64,000 bases of DNA, taken from NCBI RefSeq assembly GCF_030445035.2, contig NC_080682.1, positions 31,788,770 through 31,852,769 of the forward strand. Reading direction: 5' to 3'. This stretch comes from Dasypus novemcinctus. Lineage: Eukaryota > Chordata > Mammalia > Cingulata > Dasypodidae. How positions within the stretch are numbered: the stretch's first letter is position 1; each line of letters starts with the position of its first letter. A program made the translations under genes and the position numbers. This document shows, piece by piece, positions 11,401 to 22,984 of the stretch. The notes below the pieces were generated by a model. That model was not told the DNA's origin, made no database searches, and saw nothing but the letters and a program-made list of their open reading frames with translations.

Positions 11401-14400
11401 TTATGGCTGACAAAGGTTTAAACTGGGAAATTACCAGGCAAACTGATTCTTAATTCCCTAGCCTAGTAGATAGGTTTAATCTGCTACACCTAGTCTTCCC
11501 TTTAAAGCTCTTGCAAAGGAGGCCCTTTCCCAATTGTTTCTATAATCAAATTTCTATGACTTTTTCATCCTGCTTATTTTAATTTGGGCTTTAAGAATAT
11601 TTATAAATATAACTACATATTTAATTTTTAACAATTTGAATAGACTCTTTTAAGAATTTTTATTAATTTGATATTATCCTGATGTATGAAGAAATACATT
11701 GAGCATTTTTTTAAAATGGGCAGACACAAAGAGTTAGACACAAACACAACTCATTGATATTACTTATAATTTGCATTATTTTATATACTGTTTAGCTTAA
11801 TTAATTAGGGGTCCAGAAATACATATTACTTATATAACTGCATATTTAACCTCAACAATTTGAGCAAATAGGCAGATATGAATAGTTTGACACAACAACA
11901 TGACTTTAGTTACTTTAAACTTTTCAAAGACTTTTGAAACTCTTCTCAATTTGCACTATGACCATGCAGTTTACCACAAGAATTTTCTTTCTTACTTAAT
12001 GGATTGTAATAACCAAAATGTTCTCAATGCCTTAGCACCATTTTGTTTTAGAACTTTATATTTTACTTTGAAATTAGCAGAATTTTGGATAAGCAACAAG
12101 ATTAATTTTATATATATTTACTGAGGCTATTGGAAGCCTCAGGGAGACAGACTGCTTTCTCTCATGAATTGCCACTCTTAGGAACACTGACCGTCAAGGC
12201 AGGAGACTTCTCCCCCTCCACCCCCCTTTATGGTTTTGGAGATAATAAAACTCCAGTGGCCATTTAACCTTATTGTATCAGGCAGCAATTTATTTAGTTT
12301 ACACTTGAATTCATGAGAGAAAGGGTTACTAATACCAGGAGAGGAGACAGTGATGTCCCAGCTCTTCTCTGGCCTATAGGGGCAGAAGCTGTTATGAAAT
12401 AACCATAGGCAAAGGCAAGGGGTGAGGTTAGACTTGAAGTAACCATAAACTAAGGAAAGGTAAAGTTTAGAGTTTACACTTAATAATTTCAAGCTAAATT
12501 CACCCAGCTATAATTTTAGTTATTACCTTTCCACTGTTTTATAACATAAATGCATTTATAAATGATTTTAACTTAGTTACAGTTATTATTAATTTTTTTT
12601 TAAAAACCTATTAATTTTATAACACTTTTAAATACCTTTCTTTTGACTTATAACATATTAAATGAACTTAATCATTACTTTAATTTTTCCTTTAAAGTAA
12701 AAGAATAAATCTCTTGCAGTTAGTTTGAAATAAAAAGCTACTTTTCAGGATTTGATTTCTAGAACATAAATGTTCTTTTAAAAGAGGTAAGACTCTTCTT
12801 TAAACACTGACGAAATGATGAGGTTAAAGCACAAGAAGCTATTGATAAAAGATTTTCTTTGTATATTGATCTTATTCAATTTTAATCATAAAAATTTTCC
12901 TTCCACAAACCTTCTACACTTTCAGTATTCATTCAGATTCTGTCCTACACTCTACTCTTTCCAATAATCAATCATTTTATCTTAGGACAAAATCATCTTC
13001 TGTTTCCTTAACAATAAAAACACACTCCATATATCCCACATACTAAGTTACCAGGCAAACTTCTTACAACATATAATTGCCATTAATACTAAACAAGCTT
13101 GTTAAAATAATGAACTTTTCTTCACTTTAAATACTTAGTAGCATGTAATACCAGAAACAGTTTTTTTTGGATGCAAGTTGGCAGGGGGGATTGGCTGCCG
13201 AATAAGTTTGTTATAAAATTGCCTTTTATTATTATTATCAATTCAGTTTTGTTAAATAATGACTTTCTGCAATTAGCCACTTAAATACCTTAATTTAAAC
13301 AATGCTTTGTAAAACTTTTATAATTATTTATACCCTTAAGACAAATTTTACCTTCACAGAACACATTCTCTTACTTAAGGTTACTACAATACCTTCTAAG
13401 AACCTGGGCAGAATGCAAACGTATTTTGGCTTTGACACCCTAAGGAGGGAACTTTACTGCATTTATTCTGATTCTGTTTTTCACCCCCTTCACTTCCCCC
13501 CCTTCCAGGCAGTTGGGTGCACAACAAACAGGAATGCAGCTTATGAATAGAAGGGTGGACTCACTGGAAAGGGGCAAGCCGCTCCCCGCTTTCCAGCTTT
13601 CAGCCAAAATGGGCAGACAGAACCTACTCAAATTTGGCAACTCTCCCAGGAACCCAGCTGCCCTGACTGGGACATTCCCAACAAACTTGGGTGCTTGGCG
13701 TGGACACAGATGGCCTCCAAGCCCCGGCAAAGGGCCAGACCAGAGACAAGACTGCAGAGCATGCACAAACATCTAGACTCCGCAAACATCCAGACTCCTC
13801 AGCTTTTGCCCCAGAATCATTTCACCCCCTTGCCAATGGCAAGGGAGGGCTCCAGCTCAGCTGTAATTCCACTTTACATAAGGACACAACTCCAACACTA
13901 GCATTGAGCTGACACAGACAGAAGCACAAAGGTCACTAATCTGACCCACAAGTTATATATTTATTTTCACCATGGCTGCCCCCAGAGCCATCACAAACCT
14001 CAGAACACTTAACATTTGGTATAAAGTGAATTCATTCACAAATTAGCACCATAACAAAAGATTTCAGCTAGACTTTTCCACTGTTTAAACTTTACACCCA
14101 GACCAAGCTCCACCAGAAAAGCCGATCCATTTTCCTGTAACCAAGTTTTGTTTTCCTTAATCTAGACCAATTTCCAGGACATTAGGACTTGAACCTATAA
14201 ATAGCCCTTCCTATTAAAATCGAGACTCCACTCCTTTAGTGGATATAAGACCAGTACCAGATTCTAACATGCAGTTAGACAAACCCAAAACACCAGGGCT
14301 TTTTCCCGGTTTTTCTCCTTTTCCCAAGCCTAGAGAGAATGGCTTCCCCCCAGCCTTCTGGGGCTACTAGGGTTCTCTCGGGAGGTGATCAGCCTCCCCT

Positions 14401-14675
14401 TCCTAGCAATTAAAGCTAGGGCCTTCCAGACTGTGCTCACCTGGGGAGTCTTACCTTCTTCCATGTTCAGAGTTCTTTTTCGTTCCCAGAATCTTTCTCT
14501 TCAGACCTTCCATTGCCTTCGATTTTTGTCGGGAAGATTCTGGTGGCGCCCACATCTTTTCTGGATTAAATTTAATCCAGGGGTGCCCAGATTTGGGGTT
14601 CACCCGAGTCCTCCCGGCTTCCTCGGGGATTTGGAAGGGGCAGCAAAATCCTACCATCTCTCGCCTTCGTTTGCT
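8425..14675 (-). other. Interior of family X copy B, no recognisable genes
   Basis: About 6.25 kb between polypurine tract and primer-binding site. The 8425-11523 part is the inverted partner of 1-3102. The 11524-13951 part has its only other copy at 57013-59090 (copy D). The part from 13952 to 14675 occurs only here in the window. A GC-richer block at 13480-13920 and another at 14300-14675 contrast with AT-rich sequence elsewhere. No retroviral protein motif (zinc knuckle, protease DTG, polymerase YxDD, integrase HHCC) was found by eye in the minus-strand frames. Confidence 0.6.
14448..14458 (-). promoter_or_regulatory. Candidate splice donor in copy B leader
   Basis: On the minus strand, AAGAAG is followed by GTAAGACT, a strong match to the donor consensus (MAG then GTRAGT), about 220 bases downstream of the primer-binding site. 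Retroviral leaders often carry a major splice donor here. Use is unproven. Confidence 0.4.
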
Positions 14676-14693
14676 GTCCCATCTGGGTCGCCA
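14676..14693 (-). promoter_or_regulatory. Primer-binding site, tRNA-Arg type
   Basis: The minus strand reads TGGCGACCCAGATGGGAC five bases after the 5' LTR end. From memory this is complementary to the last 18 bases, including CCA, of a mammalian tRNA-Arg with CCG anticodon. Use of tRNA-Arg primers is known for HERV-R-type class I elements. It confirms that 14698-15174 is the 5' LTR and that the element is on the minus strand. Confidence 0.8.
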
Positions 14694-14697
14694 AAAA

Positions 14698-15174
14698 TGT
14701 TGTAGAATTTAAGAGAAGTTCAATTATTTGAGTATAGAGAGGCCAGGACTCAGGAATGATTTTGAGAAGGAAAAATGGTTTATTGATGGCCGGCCGGACT
14801 CGGGAACTTCTGTTTGAATCCCGAGCCCCGAACAAGATTTTCAAACATCTTTTATACAGAGAGGAAAGGCCAAATGGTCCCTTTGTTTCAGTTCTCAATA
14901 GGCTTCAATTAGCATATATCTCTTCCACATCTTAGGTAAGCTTTTAGCATGGACTCCAGACATTCTAGATAAGCTTTTAGCATATTTACTTTTTGCATTT
15001 CCCCTAAATACTTAAAGTTTATAGCCCTTGCATTGTTAAACATTTCCTGGGACTGGAGCCGCTTCCACTGTCCCTAAGGGCAGGACTGCAGCCTCTTACT
15101 GTTCTACACCCACAAGTCAAACAACTTAGTTATCTCTGAAGAGACAAAGAGCCTTCCACCCATAGCCCACATCA
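14698..15174 (-). repeat. Family X 5' LTR, copy B (477 bases)
   Basis: Starts (minus strand) TGATGTGGGC and ends CTACAACA. Contains a TATA box (14849-14856 on plus) and an AATAAA (14779-14784 on plus). The right flank ATAT (15175-15178) matches the left flank of the 3' LTR. Confidence 0.92.
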
Positions 15175-15253
15175 ATATGCTCTATGACATCAATTCTCCA
15201 AAGGACATTGATTTTCAGTTTTCAGCTTTTCTCTTGTTGTGAGAATAGAAGTG

Positions 15254-15599
15254 ATGACTTCCAAGCAGTTTGCATGTCATGATGGAAATATATTCTTTTT
15301 CATCACTATAGTCATTAAAATTTTTCTTATGGTTAATTTCTTAAACATCATATCTTTAGCAGTGTATAATTTTAATTTCCAAATATTTATACTTAAATCT
15401 GTAAAAATCTTTTACCTTAAATCCACTATGCTCAGAGATCTGGATACTGTCTGTTCTTCAAATTATTGAGGTATTTAAAATGGCCTAATAATGATCTTTT
15501 AAAAATATTCTGTCTCTGCATGCAGGTATATGTTTTCCTTAATTGTTGTATGTATGATTTTATATAGGTCTGAAAATGCAATATATCTTTTTTACCATT
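15254..15599 (+). repeat. Left member of ~300-base direct repeat flanking an L1
   Basis: This stretch (ACTTCCAA at its start, later the motif CTGTCTCTGCATGCAGGTATATG) recurs at 17993-18300 with roughly 15-20% divergence. It ends where the poly(A) end of a minus-strand L1 begins. Confidence 0.8.
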
Positions 15600-17992
15600 A
15601 ATATTGTTTTTATTTACAAGTCAACTTTATTGATACATAAAGCATAAATCTATCCAAAGTGTACAATTAGTGGTGTTTGGCATAATCACATAGTTGTGCA
15701 TTCATCCCTTCAATCATTTTTTTTCAATCATTTTTAAAGCATTTCCATTACTCTAGTAATAGTAATGATACCGAAAACAAAAACCAACCTACCAAACAGA
15801 ATTTATTACCTTTCAATCTTTCTTTGCTTCCCCTGCCATACATAGCTGCCCTTATGCTTCCATCTTTCTAGTTTACATGTATTTATTTTGTAAAAACAGT
15901 GTCATATATGTAATACACATGACCTCAGACTTTCCCTTTAATCCACTGGCATACCTACCTAATAGTACTGCTAGTTAAAATCATTATGTTGTGCATTCAC
16001 CTTTTCTATTCATTTCCAAAGATTAACGCACATGCTTTTTACCAATTCTGCACACATTAACTCTCAGCGTTCTATTCTCTAATCACATTCTATTTTCTGG
16101 TGACCCATATTCCAATTATTAACTTCATGAGATTATACAAGGCATTTAGTTCATAATAGTGCAATCACAGAGCATCTGTCCTTTGTGTTTAGCTTGCTTC
16201 ACTCAACATAATGTCCTCCAGCTTCATCCATGTTTTCAAATGCTTCACAACTTTATCCATTCATCAATTGACAGAAAAAGTTATTTCCAACTTTTGACAA
16301 TTGTAAATACCACTGCTATGAACATTGGTGTGCAGATGTCTGTTTTTGTCACTGCTCTCAGTTTTTCTGGGCAGATACCTAGTAATGATAATGCCAGGTC
16401 ATATGGCAAGTCTATAGTCAACTTCTTTAAGAACTGCCAAACACAGCTCGACAGTGACTGTACAATTCTACATTCCCACCAACAGTGAACAAGCTTTCCT
16501 ATACCTCCACATCTTCTCCAACATTTACAATTTTCTGACTTTTTAATAGTAGCCAGTCTAATAGGTATAAAATGATATCTCATTGTAGCTTTAATTTGCA
16601 TGTCCCTAATTGCTAGTGATGTTGGACATTTTTTTCATGTGTTTCTTTGCCATTTGTATTTCTACTTTGGATAATTGTCTTTTCAAGTTTTTGCCCATTT
16701 ATTAATTGGGTAGTGTGATTTTTATTGTTGTGTTTTATGATCTCTTTATATATCATGGATATTGAACCCTCATCAAAGGTGTGATTGCCAAATATTTTCT
16801 CCCAATGAGTTGGCTGCCTTTTTACCCTTTTGATAACATCTCTTGAGTGCAAAGGTGTTTAATTTTGAGGAGGTCTCATTTGCCTATTTTTTCTTTTGTT
16901 GCTCATGCTTCAGATATAAAGGTTAAGAAACTGCCACCTGCCACAAGATTGTGAAGATGTTTTCCGACATTTTCTTCTATGAGTTTTATGGTTGTCACTT
17001 TTATACTTAGGTCCTTGATCCATTTTGAGTTAATTTTTGTATAATGTTTGACATAGGGGTTGTCTTTCTTTCTTTTGGATATGGATATCCAGTTCTCCCA
17101 GCACCATTTGTTGAATAGACTGTTGTTTCCCAGTGGAAGTACTTGTCAAAAATCACTTGACTGGGATGTAAGGGTATATTTTTGAGTTCACAAATTGGTT
17201 CCATTGGCCAATATATCTATCTTTATGCCAGTACCATGTTGTTGTTTTTTTTAACACTGTAGCTAATTAATATGCTTTAAGTTCCAGAAGCATGAGTCCT
17301 CCAACTCTGTTCTTCTTTTTAAAGACAATTTTAGCTATTTGGGAGCCCTAACCCTTCTAAATACATTTGATCATTGGCTCTCCCATTTCTGCAAAATAGG
17401 CTGTTGGGATTTTTATTGGGACCGGGTTGAATCTAAATCAGTTTGGGTAGAATTGACATCTTCACAATATTTAGTCTTCCTATCCACAAACACAAAATGT
17501 CTTTCCATTTATTTAAATCTTCTTTGGTTTCTCTCAGCAAAGTTTTGGGCATACAGGTCCTGTATATCCTTAGTCAAGTTTATTCCTAAATATTTTATTT
17601 TTAGTCGCTGTTATAAATGGAATTATTTTCAGATTTCCTCCTCAGCTTTCACATCAGTGGTGTATAGAAACATTACTGATTTTTGAGTACTGATTATGTA
17701 TTCTGCCATTCTGCTGGACTCATCTATTAATTCTAGTAATTTTCTTGTGGATTTTTCAGGATTTTCTAGATATAGGATCATGGCATCAGCAAATAGTAAA
17801 AGTTTTACTGCTTCTTTTTCTATTCGAATGACGTTTTTTTCTTTATCTAGCCTAAATGCTCTAGCTAGAATTTCTAGCACAATATTGAATTAACAATTTT
17901 TATAGTGGGCATCCTTGTCTTGTTCCTGATCTCAGGGCAAAAGTTTTCAGTCTTTCACCATTGAATACAATGCTAGCTGTAGATTTTTCATA
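15600..17992 (-). pseudogene. 5'-truncated LINE-1, reverse strand
   Basis: The 3' UTR is at 15600-16170: its end reads as ATTGTACACTTTGGAT, ATCAATAAAGTTG on the minus strand. The ORF2 C-terminal domain is at 16281-16601 (HCWWECRIVQ, a match to the L1 cysteine-rich region), with further ORF2 at 16613-17204. The reverse-transcriptase palm is at 17629-17880, where the catalytic FADD motif has become FADA (FADAMILY). Stops and frameshifts break all frames. The 5' cut falls within ORF2 near 17990. It is flanked by the direct repeats at 15254-15599 and 17993-18300. Confidence 0.85.
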
Positions 17993-18300
17993 AAACTTCC
18001 AAATTTTTTGCATGCCACAATGGGAATATATTCAGATTCATCAATTTCAGTTATTAAGAATTTTCTTATGATTAATTTCTCAAAAATAGATCTTTAGCAG
18101 TGTATAATTTTAATTTCCAAATATTTATATTTAATCTGTATAAATCATTTGCCTTAAATCCACCCTGTTCAGAGATCTGAAAACTGTGCTTTAAGTTATT
18201 GAGTTATTTTAAATGCCCTAATAAATATTCTGTCTCTGCATGCAGGTATATGTTCATTTAATTGATGCATGCATAATTTTATATGCCTAAATATGTCAAT
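17993..18300 (+). repeat. Right member of ~300-base direct repeat flanking an L1
   Basis: Homologous to 15254-15599 in the same orientation. Begins (ACTTCCAA) exactly where the L1 5' truncation lies. Confidence 0.8.
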
Positions 18301-19550
18301 AAATGCTTTTAAGCATTTTTTCCATCCTGTGTTATTGTCTGCTTTATTTATCAATAACTTATAAAGGAATATTTAAGTCTGTGAATTTATATTTCTTCAT
18401 GTAGCTTTATCCAATTATATATATGTATATATGATATTAAATTTTTCTATCAGGATTTTACAATGAGAGGGCAGAGTAAAATTCTGTAAAGGATTATAAG
18501 AGTTTAATTTCAATAGATTTGGAAAGATGTAAAAAAAAAAGCACAAGGAATGAGCAGTTCCTTGGGTTGGTAAGAGTACAAGTTTGATATCTGTTAGGTA
18601 GAATATAGAAGGCTCCCTAGTGGTATAAAGAAGAGTGGAAATGGGTGATATGATAGAAAATAATATTTTAAAATGAAATAATAAAATAATAAGGACTTTG
18701 CATGGACCATGAGAATTATTTGCTCTAAATTAAGAGCTAAACTTAATTCAATTGTATTTCCTTTAGTTTATACTGATACTCTTCCTATGCCCACAAGAGG
18801 GAAAAAAAAAATAAACAAAATTTAAAAGAAACTATGCATATGACCTTGTATTGGCTAATAACAAGAAATACAAAATTATATCTTGTAAAAGAAAACAATG
18901 TATATGGATTTGAGGTTTCACATTAGTATAAATATTTAGAATCTTCTCCCATAGTTTCATAATAAAGTTCACAATTTTAGATAGATTAGGAAAACCTTTA
19001 TATTCTTCTGATACTCCTATTACATTCATCAAATTAGATTATAAAGGAATATTCAACATTTATTAAATATTTTACAGTGGAAAAATTCAGCAAATAGACT
19101 TTGAAGAGCTTCTTCTAGTATATTGGTGTGATGGAAAATAATTTTCATATTATATCATCAGTGCTATTATGTAAGTTTTCCTGAAACATGCTATCATAAC
19201 CCTGGAGAGATAAATATAAGAAAATGACTTAGAAGTGTGTATATCTGTTATAAGAGTACTGTCTTTATTTCTGGCAGATTTAATTACACATACATTGGCT
19301 GTTTATAGCATACATGAAATTTTTTCCCTCAGGATCCCTCCCATACCTTTTATTTCAAGGTGTTCCAATGAAGGTTTTCCTACAAGACTCTTTTAGATGG
19401 AAAATTCATGGAAGTATCAGAGGCCTTCAATATGTATTAACTGCTTTTGTAGTACTCAAGACAAATGAAATGACTCAATCTGAAGGACACTTAAACATAC
19501 TAAAGGAAAGTAAAATGTGGCAGAAATGAGTTTTATGGTTAGTATTTATA
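18301..19550. other. Unassigned interval
   Basis: AT-rich sequence with no gene and no repeat family I recognise. Short open frames (up to about 70 codons) show no conserved motif. Confidence 0.45.
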
Positions 19551-19559
19551 AGTATGAAC

Positions 19560-22165
19560 AGCATGTGTGCCTGTGTCTTCATAAAAACGTTTGGGAGGAA
19601 GGATGGGGAAAGAGGAGGAAAGGCTGTGGAGGAGTGGGGAGGATGGGGGTTTGGCTGTACTGTATCTGAGATCCCCAGGCCTGGAGGGGGGTCTGAACAT
19701 GGCCAGCTGGCTCAACCCATCACCCACCCAAGTGTGTCCCTAGCTAGCCTCCTCAAGCCAGGATGACCAGGTCCAGCTGTGCCTGAGCCAAGAGCAGGTC
19801 TGTCCCGGAGCCAGAGGGTGAGAAGAACATGACATAGTGGAGATGGTTTCACTCAAATAACACTGGCATAGGGACAGAAAATCTACTATAAACAAAAGGA
19901 GTGACAGTTTTTGACAATGCCTAGTAAAAGTAACCCTGGAAACTTTACACTTTCTCCAAGAAGCAGTCGTGAACATCAAGATTCAGAACACTGGTGACTA
20001 CTGTGATCTCTACAGAGGGGAGAAGGTTGCCACTTTGATTGAGTTGGCATTATATGGCACACCACAGACAGTTAAAAGAGAAGAATGGAGATGTTATTAA
20101 ACTCAAATATCCTCTAGATTGTGCAGATCCTATCTCTGAGAGGTGGTTTCATGAACACCTTTCTGGGAAAGAAGCAGAGAAATAATTAACTGAGGAGGGA
20201 AAATATGGTGAATTTCTTTAGGAGAGAATCAGAGGCACACTGGAAATTTTGTGATGACAAAGGGGAGAATAATGATGGCAAGTCTAAATTGACCCACATT
20301 ATGATTCACAGTCAGGAAATGAAATATGATGTTGTTGGAGGAGAATGTTTTGCCTCTTTGATAGATCTTGTGCAGCAATACAAGAAGAATCCCATGGTGG
20401 AAACATTGGATGTGAAACTTCAACTCAAGGAGCCCCTCAACACACCTGGTATCAATGCTGCTGAAATAGAAAGCTGGGTATAAGAATTAAGCAATTAGCT
20501 GAGCCCACAGATAAAGTCAAACAAGGTTTTTGTGAAGAATTTGAGACATTGCATGAGTGCAAACTTCTCTATAACTGAAAAGAGGGTCAGAGACAAGAAA
20601 ATGAACACAAAAATCAATATAAAAACATCCTGCCCTTTGATCATACAAGGTTCGTCCTTCAGGATGTTGATACCAATGAGCCTGTTTCAGATTATATCAA
20701 GGCAAACATAATGCCTGAATTTGAAACCAAGTGCAACAATTCAAAGCCCAAAAAGAGTTACATGGCCACACAAGGTTGTCTGAAAAACACAGTGGATGAC
20801 TTCCGGCTGATGGTATTCCAGAAGAACGCATGAGTGGTTGCCATGACAATAAAAGAAGTGGAAAATGGAAAGGTTAAATGTGTCAAATACTGGTGTGATG
20901 AATATGCTTTAAAAAAATATGGGGTCATGCACGTTAGGAACATCAAAGAAAGTGTTCCTCATGACTATATGTTAAGAAAATTTAAACTTTCAAAGGCTGG
21001 ACAAGGAAATATAGAGAGAATGGTCTGGCAATAACTTTTTCCAGCATGGCTTAATGGAGTGTCCAGGGGCATGCTGGACTTCATGGAGGAAGTGCAGCAT
21101 AAGCAAGAGAGCATTGTGGACATTGGGCCTGTGGTAGTTCACTGCAGTGCTAGAATTGGCTGGACAGGAACATTCATTGTTATTAATATCTTTATTGACA
21201 TCATCAGAGAGAAAGTTGTCAAATGTGACATCAATGTGCTCAAAACCATTCAGATGTTACCATCTCAGAGGTCAGGGGTGGTCCAAACAGAAGCACAGTA
21301 TCTATCTTATCTATATAGCCATTCAGCATTATATTGAAATACTACAGCACAGGATTGAAGAAAAGCAAAAAAGCAATAGGAAAGGGCACAAATACACAAA
21401 TATTAAGTATTCCTTAGTGGAACAGACAAATGGAAATCAGGGTTCTCTCTTGCCTGGTACTCCTACACCATCCTGTGAAGAAATGAGAGAAGATAATGCT
21501 GGAGTCTATGCAAATATGGGGTTGATGCAGCAGCAGAAAAGGTTCAGGTGACACAACCCACCAAAACCTCAGCACAAAAAGAGATATGGAGTTTCACTCT
21601 GTCCCTAAAAAGATTAAGAAAAGATGCAAGAAAGTTTATGTGAAGAATGAATTTGAATTTGAAAGGATTGAATTGCAGTTGACTACCTTTTGATAAGTGA
21701 AATTTGAAACCATTTAAAGACCACTGTATACTAACTCAAAAATACATGATTTCTAGTTACTTATTTTCTCAGATAAGAAGAAATAATCTCTACAATGTAG
21801 ACAATGTTGCATTTTACATAATTTTGTTTTAAATTGAGGGAGCAGTTAAATTTTCCTCTATATTTTACAGATGATGGTTACTCAAATTCTAGTTTTCAGC
21901 ATTTGTTTTTATTTTTTTCCTTTTTTAACCTTAAATTAAATTTTTTTGTTTTGTTTTTTTTTGTTTTTCTCATTGTAGGGGATGATAGGGTACTTGCAAG
22001 AAGAGAAATAATTTGGGAAAATCAAGTAACAACATCTACAGAATTTGGAACAATTTCATTTAATATCACTTATCCAGCAATGGGTAATTCATTTTCTTGA
22101 CCTCTTTTTTTAACTAAATGATAATTAAACCAGTGTCCCAAAACTGTCAGAAACTGACATTGTGA
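19560..22165 (+). pseudogene. PTPN11P: Processed pseudogene of PTPN11 (SHP2 phosphatase)
   Basis: An intronless copy of the PTPN11 mRNA. Its GC-rich 5' UTR is about 19590-19828, the former coding region 19829-21551, and 3' UTR homology continues to about 22165. Recognisable pieces: N-SH2 ([13 protein letters not shown], 19920-20000), C-SH2 ([43 protein letters not shown]), the linker, and the phosphatase domain ([27 protein letters not shown]). The signature loop at about 21140 reads [11 protein letters not shown]: the nucleophile Cys is kept, but two residues including the catalytic Arg are changed. The C-tail ends QQQKRFR at 21551. Several stops (first at the third codon, TAG) and frameshifts rule out full-length protein. 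The parent acts in receptor tyrosine kinase/RAS signalling; this copy should not. Confidence 0.95.
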
Positions 22166-22339
22166 AAAATCATAAAAACTTATGAATTAGGATAACAAAA
22201 TTTTTTGTTTTGTTTTTTTCTTAGCAGTTAACAAATTGCCATTCAGCCTTTGACTGAGAAGATTGTGGTGAAAATGTTTGTCATATTTTCTTTGCAATGG
22301 AGTAATTGTCTTATATTTAGAGAAAAGACATCTATGGAT

Positions 22340-22980
22340 GATCAGTCCTTTCGTTATCAGTTGTTGCTGGCAAACCACCCCACAACTTAGTGGCTTAAAA
22401 CAACATCTTTTTTTTTTCTCACTATACTTCATTCTGGGGTAGGCTCAGCTGAACTCTTTGTTCTTCTGCTTGTCTTGCTGGTGGTCACTCATGAAGTTGG
22501 CAGTTTGACTGTGACACTGGGATGGCAAGGCTTGTCTCTCTCTGCTTGTGGTCCTTTGGATCTCTGCCTCTCCCTGTGACTTCTCCAGATGGCCTGTCCA
22601 GCTATGTAGCTAGACTTCTTATGTGGCAGCTCAGGGCTCCCAGGATGATAAAAGCCTAAGTGGCCAGGCCTTCTTAGGACTTAAAAGTCACAAAATCACT
22701 TTTACTGCATTCTTCTTAGGACTTAAAAGTCACAAAATCACTTTTACTGCATTATACTGATGAAAACAAGTCACAGGTCCAGCTCACGTATAAGAAGGGT
22801 ATTCCATACCACCAGGGCATGAGTATTGGAATGCATGGTTCATTAGGGGCTACCAGGGGAACAGACAGCCTCAACCAGTGCCATGGAAAAACAATTGTTG
22901 TTAGCAAAAGTAGAAGCTGTACTTTGGGTTTGGGAAGCTCAAGCTGTTTAAGTGGGTGTAAGTCAGAAGTCAGACTGAGA
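22340..22980 (+). repeat. Mammalian-wide interspersed repeat (LTR-like), old
   Basis: GGCAAACCACCCCACAACTTAG with GGCTTAAAACAACA, then CTCAGCTGAAC and GGTCACTCATG, follow a common mammalian repeat that starts with AACAAACCACCCC. I am not sure of its family name, probably an old LTR. It includes a 42-base tandem duplication. Confidence 0.5.
22671..22753 (+). repeat. 42-base tandem duplication
   Basis: A unit starting TTCTTAGGACTTAAAAGTCA and ending TTTTACTGCATT occurs twice (22671-22712, 22713-22753) with no mismatch beyond the last bases, indicating a recent slippage or repair event within an old repeat. Confidence 0.9.
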
Positions 22981-22984
22981 AATA

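Larger units (their letters stand above)
7937..15174 (-). mobile_element. Family X provirus-like element, copy B, complete
   Basis: A complete 7.24-kb LTR element on the reverse strand, flanked by ATAT on both sides (7933-7936 and 15175-15178), a 4-base target duplication as in gammaretroviruses. Order in its own direction: 5' LTR 15174-14698, primer-binding site 14693-14676, interior 14675-8425, polypurine tract 8424-8412, 3' LTR 8411-7937. I find no frame resembling gag, protease, reverse transcriptase, integrase or envelope in the 6.3-kb interior; the longest open frames are about 110 codons and unlike known families. This suggests a non-autonomous element mobilised in trans. An autonomous ancestor decayed beyond visual recognition remains possible, though the similar LTRs argue against long decay after insertion. 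Confidence 0.88.

Noticed and set aside
1..11523. Inverted segmental duplication as origin of copies A and B
   Set aside because: The homology stops exactly at the LTR ends and the outer flanks differ; copy B also has its own ATAT duplication.
13440..13776. Overlapping ~110-codon frames on both strands in family X interior
   Set aside because: Both strands open because of local GC-rich composition; no retroviral motifs, and copy D does not preserve the same frame clearly.
19829..21551. Functional PTPN11-like gene
   Set aside because: Premature stops from codon 3, several frameshifts and changed catalytic-loop residues; no introns.
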